Part shown: one piece after another, positions 45,273 to 54,214 of the stretch
Position numbering within the stretch: the first letter of the stretch is position 1
Layout: every line of letters starts with the position of its first letter
NCBI GenBank assembly: GCA_021372615.1
Contig: JAJFUB010000169.1
Location: forward strand, 19,126-83,125
DNA from: a bacterium
GTDB taxonomy: Bacteria; Armatimonadota; Zipacnadia; Zipacnadales; UBA11051
DNA: 64,000 nucleotides
Direction: 5' to 3'
The notes under the pieces: model-generated
Told to the model about the DNA's origin: nothing
The model's input: the letters and a program-made list of their open reading frames with translations, nothing else
Databases searched by the model: none
Position numbers and translations under genes: made by a program

Positions 45273-48200
45273 CTACTCCCACACCACCACCTTGAAGTCA
45301 TGCTTCTTGAGCGCGAAGGTCACTGTTCCGGCAGCGGGGGCTGGCAGCGGGGTGGCTGTCTCCAGGTCCTGGGGCTGCAGCGTTGCCGGGAGCTTCAGGG
45401 AGTCGAGGTCCAGCTTCACTGTGGCGTTGCCGCCCTCGCCGTAGTCCGTCACCACTGCCAGCGCCTTCTGGCCCCGCACCATCACGATCGCCTTCGCGTT
45501 CACGCCCTCGACTTGCAGCGGGAAGCCGTCGTCCCAGTAGTTGTAGACGCGGCAGTCCGGCTCGCCGTAGCCGAAGTCGAACAGGCGGCGGTACAGGTCC
45601 CACAGCTCCTTGGGCTGGTAGTCCCAGGCGCGTAGCTCGTGGACGAGGCACACGCCGGTGCGGGTGCGGTTGAGCCAGGGCTTCAGCTCGTTCGGCGCGG
45701 AGTAGTAGCCCCCCGACAGGATCAGGGGGATGTTGCCGCACTGCCGGCCGATGGTCTCGGCCACCGTTAGCTCCGGGGTGAAGCGGTCCTGGAAGTCGCG
45801 CTGGCCGTACTGCCATTCCCAGTCCAGGTTGATGTTGGCGAAGGCCAAGACCGGCACCAGACAGGTGTTGGTCATGTGGACGACGTTGGCGAAGACGGGG
45901 CGGCCCTCCTCGTGGAAGAGGAAGGCGGTGCGCTTGACGAGATCGCGCATCGCCCACAGGCCCATGCTCGGGTGGACCTTGCCGTTCTCATCGGTCCACG
46001 CGCCGCCGGCGATGGTGTTGAAGTTGCTGGACAGGTACAGGTTGTCCCAGTAGATGCCGTCGAAGACCGTCATCATCTCCTTGTAGTACCACATGGCCAT
46101 GTCCTGGTAGCTACCCACCGGGCACACGTCGTAGGAGATGGCGCCGGTCGTGGCGCGCTGGTAGTAGGGGAACTGGAGCCATTCGTCCTGGAAGGTCGGC
46201 CACTCGGGAATGTCAAAGCCCGAGCCGCGCGGGTTGGTATAGGGGGCCAAGAGCCAGCCGTCCTTGCGCGGGGTGCTGGCCGCGGTGTGCATGCCGGCGC
46301 GGATGTGGTTGTTGAAGAAGGTCCAGCGTTCGCTCCCCGGTGCGGTGAAGCGCTTGTACTTCTCCAGCCACTGCTTGACGAAGTCCTCGTTGAACTGCCC
46401 GTCATTGCGCGCCTGGCTGAAGGCCTGGTAGATGGAGAGGTCGTGGTCCAGCGGGATGAGGTTGTAGCTGAGGGCGCCGTAGTAGTACGAGGCCCCCAGG
46501 ATGGTGAAGGGCTTGACCATCGGGCCGGGGGCGGAACTGTTCAGCCACCGCCGCCAGCTCACCGGGCTTTCCGGCATGGGCTTGACCGGCGTGGCCTGCA
46601 GGCCGAACTCCAGCGTACGCGGCTGATCGAGCGACGTGGGCTTCGTGATGAAGTTGACCCGCAGCGTCAGCACGCCGCCCTGGCGCACTAGCTCGATCAT
46701 GGGGGTCTTGTCGGCGAGGCTGTAGCCGCGGTCGGAGTCGGCGAAGAAGGCGAGGCCGCGCTCCCCGCCGCCCAGCCACAGGTACGGGTAGAACGTCCCG
46801 ACAATCTCGTTACGGTTGCCCTTCGAGGAGTCCCAGACGAGACCCTCACCCGCGGGCGTGAAGCCCGCGTAGTTGAACCGCAGGCCGTCGCCACAGGCGT
46901 GCATGTACTTCATCTGCGCGTCGTCGAGGGGGATCTCCAGCGCGAGGCGATCCAGCTGGACGCTGCTCGCCGGCAGGCTCAGGGCCATCTTCGCCATGCC
47001 GTCCTGGTCCCACTCGCTGCGCAGTGTCGCCCGAGCCCGGCCCAGGGCGAAGTTGACCGAGGTGACGGTGAAGTCGTCGCTGCGGCTCACGGTCTCGAGG
47101 TCGCCGGGCTTGACCGCGAGGTCGCGGCCGTCAGCGGCGGCCACCCAGCGCATGGGCGCCTTCAGAAGGGGTCGGCCCAGGCTCGTGACCTGGTCCCACA
47201 CGCCGGTCCCGCCGAGGGTATGGTCACGCAGGACCGTGCCCAGCACCTTGCCCTGCAGCGTGATCGGCGTGAAGGGCGGGATGACGCGCCGGGAGAGGCC
47301 CATCTGGTTGTGCTCCCACGGGAAGACCTGGCGCTCGTAGAGGCCCGTCACGGGTCCAGTGGGTACGCCGTCGCCCTGCAGTGTGACCGAGACAACATAC
47401 CGCGTCAGTACCGCGGGCAGCTCGCCCGCGCGGGCAGGCGAGGTCGCCTGCCCTACTGGCTTGTCAAGTTCAGGCACGTCCAGGATCGTCTCAGCTACGT
47501 AGTCCCGGAACTGCAGGTCGGCCTGAACGGCGGGCCGGCTGGTAGCCGGCCCCTCCGACGGCCCGAAGGTCAGCTTCGCCCCGGTCACCTTGTCGCGCGA
47601 GGTGAGGCTGTCAATGGCCACCCGCACCTTGAGCTTCCGGTAGTAGGGGTACACGGCGAACTGCAACTGGATGGCCTGCTTGTCCTCCTTGAGCGTGGTC
47701 CAGCGCTCGGCGGGCACCTCCAGCTTCCAGACGAAGTCGCGCAGGTAGTAGACCTTCCGCTCGTCGGGCGAGGTGACCCGGATGATCGTGTGGTGGTCGC
47801 CCTCGGGACCGCCGTGGGGCGGGTTGAAGGTGATCGTCTGCCTCGCGCCGGCCGCCAGCTTCAGGTTCTTCTGCATCTCGGTGGCGGGGTTCCGGCTCCA
47901 GGTGTCGGACAGGAAGGCCTTGACCTGGAGGGGCCGACCGCCCGCCGCGGGATTGGCGACCGACACCTCGATCCGCGGCGCCTTGTCCCCGCGCAGGCTC
48001 AGCACCTGAACGACCGGCGCTGCCGGGTCGAAGGTGATCTGCGGCATGGTGGGGACGTCCTCGTAGGCGGCCGTCACGCCCTCCCAGCGGCTCTGGTCCC
48101 AGCCGCGCTGCCAGTTGCGGCACACACGCAGTCCCCACGGGTGCCGCAGGTCGGCCTCCGTCGCGCCGAGGGAGGCGAACGGAATCGCCATCTCGACTTC

Positions 48201-48728
48201 CCAGTAGCCATCGGCCAGGCGGTTCTGGAACTGCCAGGGCTTCAGCCGCCAGGCGGTGGTCATCGGGTTCTGGGGGTTGCCGGGGTCGAAGCTGCGGTCG
48301 AACATCGCGCCGCGGCCGTTGACGATGAGGTGGAAGTAGCGCCGGTCGCCGCTGGTGAGGCCCAGGTGGGGGTGAATGACCAACTCCACACTGTCATCGT
48401 GGAGGGCCGCCGTGATGTCGCGGTCGCCGTCGGGCACCGCGCGGTTCAGGAGGTCGCCCGTCGGTGGCAGCTCCATCTTCAGCGCCAGGTACAGGTGGCT
48501 GCTATCGGCCCCGACCCAGAAGATGGCCTCGCGCGCCGCCAGCTTCATGTCGTACTGGCTGTTGAGGCCGATGGTGCGCGCCGCCCCGGCCCATTCCGCC
48601 TCGCTGATCGTGCCGTCTATGGTGGGAGGCGTCTGCATCAGCGGGAACGAGAGGCGCGGCAGCTCGAGAGCGGCGTGCAGCGGCAGGACGGAGATAACGA
48701 GCAGTGCGATGAGAGCGATCGTGCGCAT
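45273..48728 (-). CDS. Large secreted glycoside-hydrolase-like protein (DUF6067-type) with CBM9-like N-terminus
   Basis: 1151 residues from ATG 48728 (GGGAG 8 bases upstream). Signal peptide MRTIALIALLVISVLPLHA. An N-terminal CBM9-like domain (TIDGTISEAEWAGA..., HLYLALKMELP, YWEVEMAIPFASLGA) is followed by beta-rich domains. A barrel-like domain (about 700-1050) then holds SYYYGALSYNLIP, GIYWDNLYLSSNFNT and NINLDWEWQYGQRDF. Proteins of this make-up are annotated as glycoside hydrolase domain-containing; the activity is not established. In-frame repeats are present: 47429-47459 (GQATSPARAGELP) and near 47534 (PATSRPAVQ). It heads a group of three large secreted proteins on the minus strand. 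Confidence 0.72.
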   Translation of the reverse strand: MRTIALIALLVISVLPLHAALELPRLSFPLMQTPPTIDGTISEAEWAGAARTIGLNSQYDMKLAAREAIFWVGADSSHLYLALKMELPPTGDLLNRAVPDGDRDITAALHDDSVELVIHPHLGLTSGDRRYFHLIVNGRGAMFDRSFDPGNPQNPMTTAWRLKPWQFQNRLADGYWEVEMAIPFASLGATEADLRHPWGLRVCRNWQRGWDQSRWEGVTAAYEDVPTMPQITFDPAAPVVQVLSLRGDKAPRIEVSVANPAAGGRPLQVKAFLSDTWSRNPATEMQKNLKLAAGARQTITFNPPHGGPEGDHHTIIRVTSPDERKVYYLRDFVWKLEVPAERWTTLKEDKQAIQLQFAVYPYYRKLKVRVAIDSLTSRDKVTGAKLTFGPSEGPATSRPAVQADLQFRDYVAETILDVPELDKPVGQATSPARAGELPAVLTRYVVSVTLQGDGVPTGPVTGLYERQVFPWEHNQMGLSRRVIPPFTPITLQGKVLGTVLRDHTLGGTGVWDQVTSLGRPLLKAPMRWVAAADGRDLAVKPGDLETVSRSDDFTVTSVNFALGRARATLRSEWDQDGMAKMALSLPASSVQLDRLALEIPLDDAQMKYMHACGDGLRFNYAGFTPAGEGLVWDSSKGNRNEIVGTFYPYLWLGGGERGLAFFADSDRGYSLADKTPMIELVRQGGVLTLRVNFITKPTSLDQPRTLEFGLQATPVKPMPESPVSWRRWLNSSAPGPMVKPFTILGASYYYGALSYNLIPLDHDLSIYQAFSQARNDGQFNEDFVKQWLEKYKRFTAPGSERWTFFNNHIRAGMHTAASTPRKDGWLLAPYTNPRGSGFDIPEWPTFQDEWLQFPYYQRATTGAISYDVCPVGSYQDMAMWYYKEMMTVFDGIYWDNLYLSSNFNTIAGGAWTDENGKVHPSMGLWAMRDLVKRTAFLFHEEGRPVFANVVHMTNTCLVPVLAFANINLDWEWQYGQRDFQDRFTPELTVAETIGRQCGNIPLILSGGYYSAPNELKPWLNRTRTGVCLVHELRAWDYQPKELWDLYRRLFDFGYGEPDCRVYNYWDDGFPLQVEGVNAKAIVMVRGQKALAVVTDYGEGGNATVKLDLDSLKLPATLQPQDLETATPLPAPAAGTVTFALKKHDFKVVVWE
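47429..47459. repeat. In-frame palindromic repeat inside the DUF6067-type gene
   Basis: GCGGGCAGGCGAGG...CCTGCCCTACTGG is the same repeat type as at 31696 and 48763, here translated as VGQATSPARAGE. It lies between two predicted beta domains. Confidence 0.65.
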
Positions 48729-48762
48729 GGTCCACACTCCCGATGTCTGGGATCCCGACCCA

Positions 48763-48828
48763 GTAGCGCGGGCGGTCTAGCCCGCGCGCCGTCAGACGGG
48801 GCAGGCGAGGCCGCCTGCCCTACGGGGC
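48763..48828. repeat. Intergenic palindromic repeats upstream of the DUF6067-type gene
   Basis: AGTAGCGCGGGCGGTCTAGC followed by CCGCGCGCCG, then GGGGCAGGCG...CGCCTGCCCTAC. Two hairpins of the family also seen at 31696 and 47429. Confidence 0.65.
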
Positions 48829-48868
48829 CGTTCGGACGCCTGCTCCGGATGGCAGCCGGGCCGGCGCC

Positions 48869-49642
48869 TCAGCGCGGGCAGAGGGCCTCGTACAGCGCCT
48901 TGGCCTCGGCTGTTGAGAGCGGTCGGCGGAAGAAGGTCACCTCATCCACCAGCGTCTTCTCCCCACCGTTCGCGCCAATCAGGATGGCCCCGAAGTCCTC
49001 CGCCCGGGGCTTGCCCTTGATGGTGCCGGACTGGAACTCGCCGCCGTCGAGGGAGCAGGACATCGTGGGCCACGACCAGTTCGCCACCAGCAGGCGCCAC
49101 TGGCCCAGCGGCCAATCGCGCGTGCCGTACATGAGTGACCCGTTACCGACCGTCTTGTTGAAGAGCAGGAACTGCACGCCTTCCTGGCGCTTGAGCGAGG
49201 CGCCCTCATACCACGGCCCCTGGCGCTGCATGTAGAACGTGGAGTTGGTGGTCACGGTGAAGATCGTGTTGCCGCCGAGCACGTGGGTCCAGGCGACGGG
49301 GCAGATCCACAGGGCAACCGCGCCCTGGGTGTCGAAGGTCGCGTTGCCGGCCCGCGGGTAGATGCCCGCGCCGCTGCCGTCCCCCGCGACGAGCGCCTGG
49401 CCCCGCAGCCCCGGCTCGAACCTGGGCGTGCCGGTGACCGTGGGCTTGTACTCGCCAGCGGCCATGTCCGGCACCAAGCTCCCGGCGTCGAAGGTCACCT
49501 GCAAGGTGGCCCACTCCATGAGTTGGCGCAGTTCGGGGACGGCGAAGTAGGGGCTCTGGCGCGGGTCGTCCTGGGCGGAGGCGAGCGACAGGGGCCCGCT
49601 CGGCAAGCCGAGGCAGCAGGCGAGTACGACGAGTTGCCGCAT
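48869..49642 (-). CDS. Secreted LamG / concanavalin-like domain protein
   Basis: 257 residues: signal peptide MRQLVVLACCLGLPSGPLSLASA, then a single LamG-like jelly roll (VTFDAGSLVPDMAAG, FDTQGAVALWICPVAWTH, WRLLVANWSWPTMSCSLDGG, TLVDEVTFFRRPLSTAEAKALY). Such domains bind or flank carbohydrate-active modules; the final FFRRPLS...AEAKALYEA is the typical LamG end. No catalytic domain is attached. It lies between two large secreted glycan-related genes on the same strand and may be a binding accessory. Confidence 0.75.
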   Translation of the reverse strand: MRQLVVLACCLGLPSGPLSLASAQDDPRQSPYFAVPELRQLMEWATLQVTFDAGSLVPDMAAGEYKPTVTGTPRFEPGLRGQALVAGDGSGAGIYPRAGNATFDTQGAVALWICPVAWTHVLGGNTIFTVTTNSTFYMQRQGPWYEGASLKRQEGVQFLLFNKTVGNGSLMYGTRDWPLGQWRLLVANWSWPTMSCSLDGGEFQSGTIKGKPRAEDFGAILIGANGGEKTLVDEVTFFRRPLSTAEAKALYEALCPR

Positions 49643-49704
49643 GTCAGGCCTCCGTCTGTAGTGCAGGCTTCCGGCCCGCCGCCCGCCCCTTCGGGCGAAC
49701 GGCT

Positions 49705-49764
49705 GTGGGAGCGGTCACCGACCGCGATAGTGGCCAGCCGGTCGCGGTCGGTGACCGCTCCCAC
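49705..49764. repeat. Full dyad copy of the GAGCGGTCACCGACCGC element
   Basis: A perfect 23-base inverted pair: left arm 49705-49727, right arm 49742-49764, 14-base centre TAGTGGCCAGCCGG that is itself partly palindromic (TGGCCA). It is the clearest full-length example of the element and lies between two minus-strand genes. Confidence 0.9.
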
Positions 49765-49803
49765 GCCCTCCTCATCCCCTCATCCCCTCATCCCGCCGTC
49801 CCG

Positions 49804-52164
49804 CTACTTCCCGCCCATCGTCTCATAGCCTCGCCAAGGCTTGCCGATCTCGTCCTGGAGGTGCAGGCCCAGCCAGGCCAGGATGCTGGTGACCAGGGAG
49901 CCGTTGTCGGTCGCGCGGCCAACCACGGCCTTGTCGCGCTGGAGGAAGGCCTTCCACTCCGTCTGCGTCACGTACAGGTCCGTGATGCCCTGCAGCCACG
50001 CGGCGAACTTCGGGTCCTGCTCGACGGTCGTGTTGTACTCCAGTAGCTCCCAATACAGGTAGGGGCCGACCCAGAACTCGCCCGGGATGCCGAACTGCTT
50101 GCCGCGAATGACGCAATTGTCGGTGACGTAGTGGTAGGCGAGCTTTGTGGCTTCGGCGGCCACCCGGGCCTCTGCCCTGTGGCCGAGCTTCTGCTCCAGC
50201 ATGAACTCGCCCATCGTCCCCTCGCCGATGTACATGTTACCCAGGAACGTGTGGCAGCCACCCTCGACGATGTCCTCACAGCCCCAGTCGAACCAGCCGC
50301 CCTTGGGCTCCATGCGCTCCCTGGCCCACGCGGTAGTCTCGCGGAGCATCGTCAGCCACGACTCCGGCACGGGCTTGCCGCACAGGGCCATGGCATACGC
50401 CACGTACGAGACGCCGGCCATGGCGCGGCCGGTGTAGACCTCGCACTGGCGGCCCTCCTGGTGGTAGAGGGTGCGCTTGAGTGGCGTTGTCTGCGTCGGG
50501 GTGTACGGGGGGTAGCTGAAATGGCGCAGGACGTGCGCCCGGTCGCCGACCTGGTCGGTGGCGTTGCGCACGATGAAGTCCGCCGCCGCCGCTGAGGCCT
50601 GCAGGAGCTTCTGGGTGTACCGCTCCCGGCCCTTGATGTTGCGATAGTAGCAGATGGCGCGGGCAATGGGCCGCACCCATTCGCCCACCTGGTTGCTGTC
50701 GCGGCTGGCGCTCACCCAGCCCATCTCGCCCAGCACGTCACCATGGTTGCGGGTCAGCTCGTTGGTGACGATCTGCACCCCGCCGTCCGGGTCCTGCATG
50801 TGCGCGATCATGTAGTCGAGGCAATCGGAGAGCAGCTTCTCGGCGTACGCGAGGCGCTCCCTGTCGCCGGCCCGCCGCAGGGCCTCACAGGCGAAGACCA
50901 GGCCGGTGACGCCCGCTTCGAGGCCCTCGGTGTTCTTGCCGCTGTCGCTGCACCACTGCCGCAGCCACAGGAAGTACGTGTCCTTGTTCAGCGGGTCGTA
51001 GGTATGCGGCAGCGCGATGCGGCCATGGGTCATCAGGCCGCCGTAGACCTTGTCGGCGATCCACTCGACAGAGCCCAGGCGCAGGCACAGGGCGGTGTAG
51101 GCCATGGTCTCGCCGGGCTTCCGGAGGTAGAAGTCGTCCGCCCCGACGCGGCCGCCCGTCAGGGGCTTGCCGGCGCGGGTGAGGTCAGCGGTCAGCAGGT
51201 AGTAGCCGGGCGCCAGGCCCCCGAGGGGGAACTCCAGCGGCGCCTCGGCCGTCTGCCCGCCGGCGATGTCCTGGCCGAGCGTGGCCGTCGCCGTCGTCAC
51301 CTTGCGGGTGAGGATGTTTGTGGCGCGCCAGGTGATGGTGTCGGTCGGCAGGAGGGGGCATGCGGCGCCGGTGGTGAGCTTGAGGCGGCACGCCAAGGCG
51401 GACGGCTGCCGGCTGGAAGCCGGCGCTCCTACGGCACCGGCCTGCCCGCTGGAAGCCGGCGCCTCCAGAGGGGGTACCAACGTCCAGTCCTCGGCCTCGC
51501 CGGTGTAGAGGGCCAGGGAGCACTCCTTGGGGTCCAGGTACTTCTCCAGCGGCAGCGTCTTCTGCAGGCGGAAGTCGTCCACCGTGAAGGTCATCTGCAG
51601 CTTGTCGGGATACTCGTCCTCGCACAGGAACAGGTGGGCCAGCGTCACCTGGTCCAGGTCGGCGAGCTTCGAGAGGCTGAACCGCGCCTGGACCCATTGC
51701 CCGGCGGGGAAGGGGCGGATCAACTTGTTGAAGGTACACTTGCCTGCCGTGTGGACGATGAAGCGGATCGGGAAGAGCTTGGGCGGCTTCGGGGCGCCAG
51801 CCTCCTGCCCGCGAGGGACGTCCACCCGGATCTTGAAGGCGATGCTGTCGTACCCGCGCCAGTCCTGCGGCGGGGAGAAGGTCGTCTGGCATGACGGCCA
51901 GCCGGCGGGGTACTTCGCCCCCGGCGGGCCTTGCAGGTCAATGTGGGCGGAGAAGGCCAGGGCCTGCTTGCCGGCGAGAACAGGTTGGGGGACCATCGCG
52001 ACCGAGGACTCCGGGCCGCCGCCGGCCGTCCAGGTGGCCTGCTCGGTCAGGAAGTCCAGGTCCTTCTCCTCGATGACCCGGACGTTGTCCTGGGCGAAGC
52101 CAAGGCAGGGGAGGAGGCACAACAGGGCGATGGCGGGGGCGCGGAGCGATAGCAGACGGGGCAT
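49804..52164 (-). CDS. Large secreted protein with N-terminal beta-sandwich and C-terminal alpha/alpha barrel
   Basis: 786 residues from ATG 52164, with AGGAGG 5 bases upstream; the longer frame to 52296 runs through palindromic repeats. Signal peptide MPRLLSLRAPAIALLCLLPCLGFA. Residues ~25-230 look like a carbohydrate-binding beta-sandwich (WRGYDSIAFKIRVDVP, GQWVQARFSLSKLADLDQV). Residues ~380-780 form repeated helices (GVTGLVFACEALRRAGDRER, WVRPIARAICYYRNI, YTGRAMAGVSYVAYAMAL, GGWFDWGCEDIVEGGCHTFLG) like the (alpha/alpha)6 barrels of polysaccharide lyases and unsaturated glucuronyl hydrolases. A repeat-coded linker (EAPASSGQAGAVGAPASSRQ, 51409-51470) separates the halves. The family is not identified with certainty. 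Confidence 0.65.
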   Translation of the reverse strand: MPRLLSLRAPAIALLCLLPCLGFAQDNVRVIEEKDLDFLTEQATWTAGGGPESSVAMVPQPVLAGKQALAFSAHIDLQGPPGAKYPAGWPSCQTTFSPPQDWRGYDSIAFKIRVDVPRGQEAGAPKPPKLFPIRFIVHTAGKCTFNKLIRPFPAGQWVQARFSLSKLADLDQVTLAHLFLCEDEYPDKLQMTFTVDDFRLQKTLPLEKYLDPKECSLALYTGEAEDWTLVPPLEAPASSGQAGAVGAPASSRQPSALACRLKLTTGAACPLLPTDTITWRATNILTRKVTTATATLGQDIAGGQTAEAPLEFPLGGLAPGYYLLTADLTRAGKPLTGGRVGADDFYLRKPGETMAYTALCLRLGSVEWIADKVYGGLMTHGRIALPHTYDPLNKDTYFLWLRQWCSDSGKNTEGLEAGVTGLVFACEALRRAGDRERLAYAEKLLSDCLDYMIAHMQDPDGGVQIVTNELTRNHGDVLGEMGWVSASRDSNQVGEWVRPIARAICYYRNIKGRERYTQKLLQASAAAADFIVRNATDQVGDRAHVLRHFSYPPYTPTQTTPLKRTLYHQEGRQCEVYTGRAMAGVSYVAYAMALCGKPVPESWLTMLRETTAWARERMEPKGGWFDWGCEDIVEGGCHTFLGNMYIGEGTMGEFMLEQKLGHRAEARVAAEATKLAYHYVTDNCVIRGKQFGIPGEFWVGPYLYWELLEYNTTVEQDPKFAAWLQGITDLYVTQTEWKAFLQRDKAVVGRATDNGSLVTSILAWLGLHLQDEIGKPWRGYETMGGK
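51409..51470. repeat. In-frame tandem palindromic repeats coding a linker
   Basis: Two copies of a CTGGAAGCCGGCGC-type repeat, read on the minus strand as APASSGQ and APASSRQ. They fall between the two domains of the surrounding protein, where extra residues are tolerated. Confidence 0.65.
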
Positions 52165-52230
52165 GGTGGCCTCCTTGCAGGATGCAGGGAGACATTCGTC
52201 GGGAGGGAGGTGGGGTCCTGCCGGGAGGGG

Positions 52231-52296
52231 TCGCGGTCGGTGACCGCTCCCACGTCGGCGGGTGGGTGTATGGTCGCGGTCGGTGACCGCTCCCAC
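52231..52296 (-). repeat. Two direct half-copies of the GAGCGGTCACCGACCGC element
   Basis: Half-sites at 52231-52253 and 52274-52296, both in minus orientation, 43 bases apart, between ribB and the large secreted-protein gene. Confidence 0.85.
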
Positions 52297-52321
52297 ATCT
52301 GGCCCGGCCAGCAGCTACCCG

Positions 52322-52930
52322 CTACCGGTCGCCATACTCCGCGACGCGCTCGACCGTCACGGCCGCGAAGCCGTACTCGCTGATGATGTCCTGGAGCACC
52401 TGTCCACGCGCCATGTGACCATCGGGGGCCAGCATCTCGCACATGACGACCGCCGGGACGAGGCCGGCGGCCCGGGCCAGGGCGACGGCGCCCTCCGTGT
52501 GGCCGGCGCGCTGGGCGATACCGCCGGGCGACGCAGCCAGGGGGAAGAGATGGCCCGGGCGCATGAAGTGCTCCGGCCGCGCGGCCGGGTCGGTGAGGGC
52601 GACGGCGGTGGCAGCCCGGTCGAAGGCCGAGACGCCGGTCGTGGTGCCGATGGTGTAGTCCACCGGAGCCGCGAAGCGGGGCCAGTTGCTGCCCGTGTTC
52701 GCCGGCTCCAGCAGCGGGATGCCCAGTTCCTCGAGGCGGGAGGCGAGCATGGCGATGGTGACCAGACCCCGGGCCTGGGTGATCATCAGATTGAGCTTGT
52801 CGCCGGTGGCGTACTGGGCCGCCAGCAGCAGGTCGGCCTCACCCTCGCGTTCGGGATGGTCGAGCAGGGCCACGAACTTCCCGGCTTGCAGGGCGGCGAT
52901 GGCTTGTTGGACATCGTCAAAGTCACTCAT
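52322..52930 (-). CDS. ribB: 3,4-dihydroxy-2-butanone 4-phosphate synthase
   Basis: 202 residues, the usual size of the stand-alone enzyme, which turns ribulose 5-phosphate into 3,4-dihydroxy-2-butanone 4-phosphate for riboflavin synthesis. RPGHLFPLAASPGG...RAGHTEGAVALARAAGL...MCEML matches the family core. The N-terminal acidic motif reads LLDHPEREGEADLLL instead of DDEDRENEGD, a known variant still holding the Glu/Asp ligands. ATG 52930 follows GAGGA. No GTP cyclohydrolase II domain is fused. A palindromic element (52959-52981) separates it from the EamA gene upstream on the same strand; the two are likely cotranscribed. Confidence 0.9.
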   Translation of the reverse strand: MSDFDDVQQAIAALQAGKFVALLDHPEREGEADLLLAAQYATGDKLNLMITQARGLVTIAMLASRLEELGIPLLEPANTGSNWPRFAAPVDYTIGTTTGVSAFDRAATAVALTDPAARPEHFMRPGHLFPLAASPGGIAQRAGHTEGAVALARAAGLVPAVVMCEMLAPDGHMARGQVLQDIISEYGFAAVTVERVAEYGDR

Positions 52931-52958
52931 CTGCGTCCTCGTAAGGCCTGCGGAACGG

Positions 52959-52981
52959 TCGCGGTCGGTGACCGCTCCCAC
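52959..52981 (-). repeat. Half-copy of the GAGCGGTCACCGACCGC element
   Basis: A single half-site in minus orientation, in the 73-base gap between the EamA gene and ribB. In the mRNA the core could fold into a 6-bp hairpin just before the ribB ribosome binding site. Confidence 0.85.
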
Positions 52982-53003
52982 GGGTGAGGCCGGTCGCGCG
53001 CCT

Positions 53004-53954
53004 TCAGCCGCGTTTGGCGTTGCTGGCGATGTAGACGCCGCTCAAGGTGATGATGACGCCCAGCGATTGCAGCAGGCTGGGCGCCTCGCTCTTGAGGGCG
53101 CTGCTGAGATACGGGCCGAAGTAGCCGACGATCAGCGCTACCGGCGGCACCAGGTACTGGAACAGCATCGTCTTCGAGGAGCCGATGACACGCACGCCCC
53201 GGTACCATACCACGAAACCGTAGACGCCTGCCAGCCAGGCGAAGTACAGCGTGCAGGCCCAGCCCATCGGCGCCAGGTGCATCCAGTCCGTCCGCGCGAA
53301 CTGGGTGAAGCCGATGGGGATGATCATGAGGGCGCCCAGCGTGTGGGCCCAGGTCGTGACCTTCAGCGCCGAGTAGTGCTTGAGCAGGGGCCGGCTGAAG
53401 ATGGCGTACGAGGCCCACAGGACCGCGGCGGCGATCATCACCAGGTCGCCCTTGATGTGGGTCTCGGGGATCGAGGCCGAGCCGTTGCCGCCGAAGATGA
53501 CCAGCGAGATCCCGGCGAAGCCGAAGACGACGCCCGCCAGGCCCATCTTCGAGAACTTCTCATGCCCCAGCAGCGTGGTGATCAGGAAGGTGAAGATGGG
53601 GGCGCTACTGATGAGCAGGGCCGACTCGCCGGCCGACGTCCACTCGATCGCCTTGGCAAACAGGTACTGGTAGACGCCCACCGTGACGAAGGAGAAGATG
53701 ATGAGGTGACGCCAGTGCTCGCGCCGGATGTGCAGGTTGCGCTCGGCCAGCAGTTGCAGGCCCAGGAGCATTGGCACCATCAGGATATACCGGGCGGTCA
53801 GCAGCCCGGGCACGGTGAAGTGGTAGCCCTTGTAGAGGATCTTGAGGGCCACGAAGTTGAAGCCCCAGGTGAGGGGCACGGTCGCCAGCCAGACGTAGGT
53901 GGAGGCCACCGAGGGCTTGCGGGCCGCGGGCTCGTGCGTAGCGTGGGCGGACAT
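53004..53954 (-). CDS. EamA/DMT-superfamily transporter
   Basis: 316 residues with ten predicted membrane helices in two EamA halves (YVWLATVPLTWGFNFVALKI ... and VMIAAAVLWASYAIFSRPLL ...). Typical marks are FTVPGLLTARYILMVPMLLG, SAPIFTFLITTLLGHEKFS and the second-half SLGVIITLSGVYIASNAKR. DMT proteins export or import metabolites across the inner membrane. Some EamA members carry riboflavin (RibN), and the gene is followed by ribB, so a flavin role is possible but unproven. A good promoter lies upstream (54007-54036). Confidence 0.88.
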   Translation of the reverse strand: MSAHATHEPAARKPSVASTYVWLATVPLTWGFNFVALKILYKGYHFTVPGLLTARYILMVPMLLGLQLLAERNLHIRREHWRHLIIFSFVTVGVYQYLFAKAIEWTSAGESALLISSAPIFTFLITTLLGHEKFSKMGLAGVVFGFAGISLVIFGGNGSASIPETHIKGDLVMIAAAVLWASYAIFSRPLLKHYSALKVTTWAHTLGALMIIPIGFTQFARTDWMHLAPMGWACTLYFAWLAGVYGFVVWYRGVRVIGSSKTMLFQYLVPPVALIVGYFGPYLSSALKSEAPSLLQSLGVIITLSGVYIASNAKRG

Positions 53955-54006
53955 GGGAGATCCAGACGCAAAGTCAGCGCCCCGGTGTGGGAGCGCCGTA
54001 GGGCTG

Positions 54007-54036
54007 ATTATATGCCGGGCGGTGGGGGGACGTCAA
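54007..54036 (-). promoter_or_regulatory. Promoter of the EamA-ribB unit
   Basis: On the minus strand TTGACG (54036-54031), 18-base spacer, consensus TATAAT (54012-54007), about 53 bases before the EamA start codon. The best-matching sigma-70 promoter in the window. Confidence 0.75.
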
Positions 54037-54058
54037 CGGGACGTGCGCGGTCCGTCGG

Positions 54059-54087
54059 GCGGGGTGTCGGCTGCGCCGACACCCCGC
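54059..54087. repeat. Perfect 13-bp hairpin in the divergent region
   Basis: GCGGGGTGTCGGC (54059-54071) and GCCGACACCCCGC (54075-54087) with a TGC loop. It lies upstream of both the EamA promoter and the sialidase-fusion gene. It could be a repeat-family member or an operator; no T-run on either side. Confidence 0.7.
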
Positions 54088-54214
54088 CGTGGCCCTCTGG
54101 CCGCGCTCCAACGGCAGGTCGCGCCGCCGGGCAGGGGACAGCGCCTCCGGCAGCGAACGGGTCCGGACCGATAGGCTACAGGCGCGTTGACTCACCTGCC
54201 CAGGAGGACCACCC

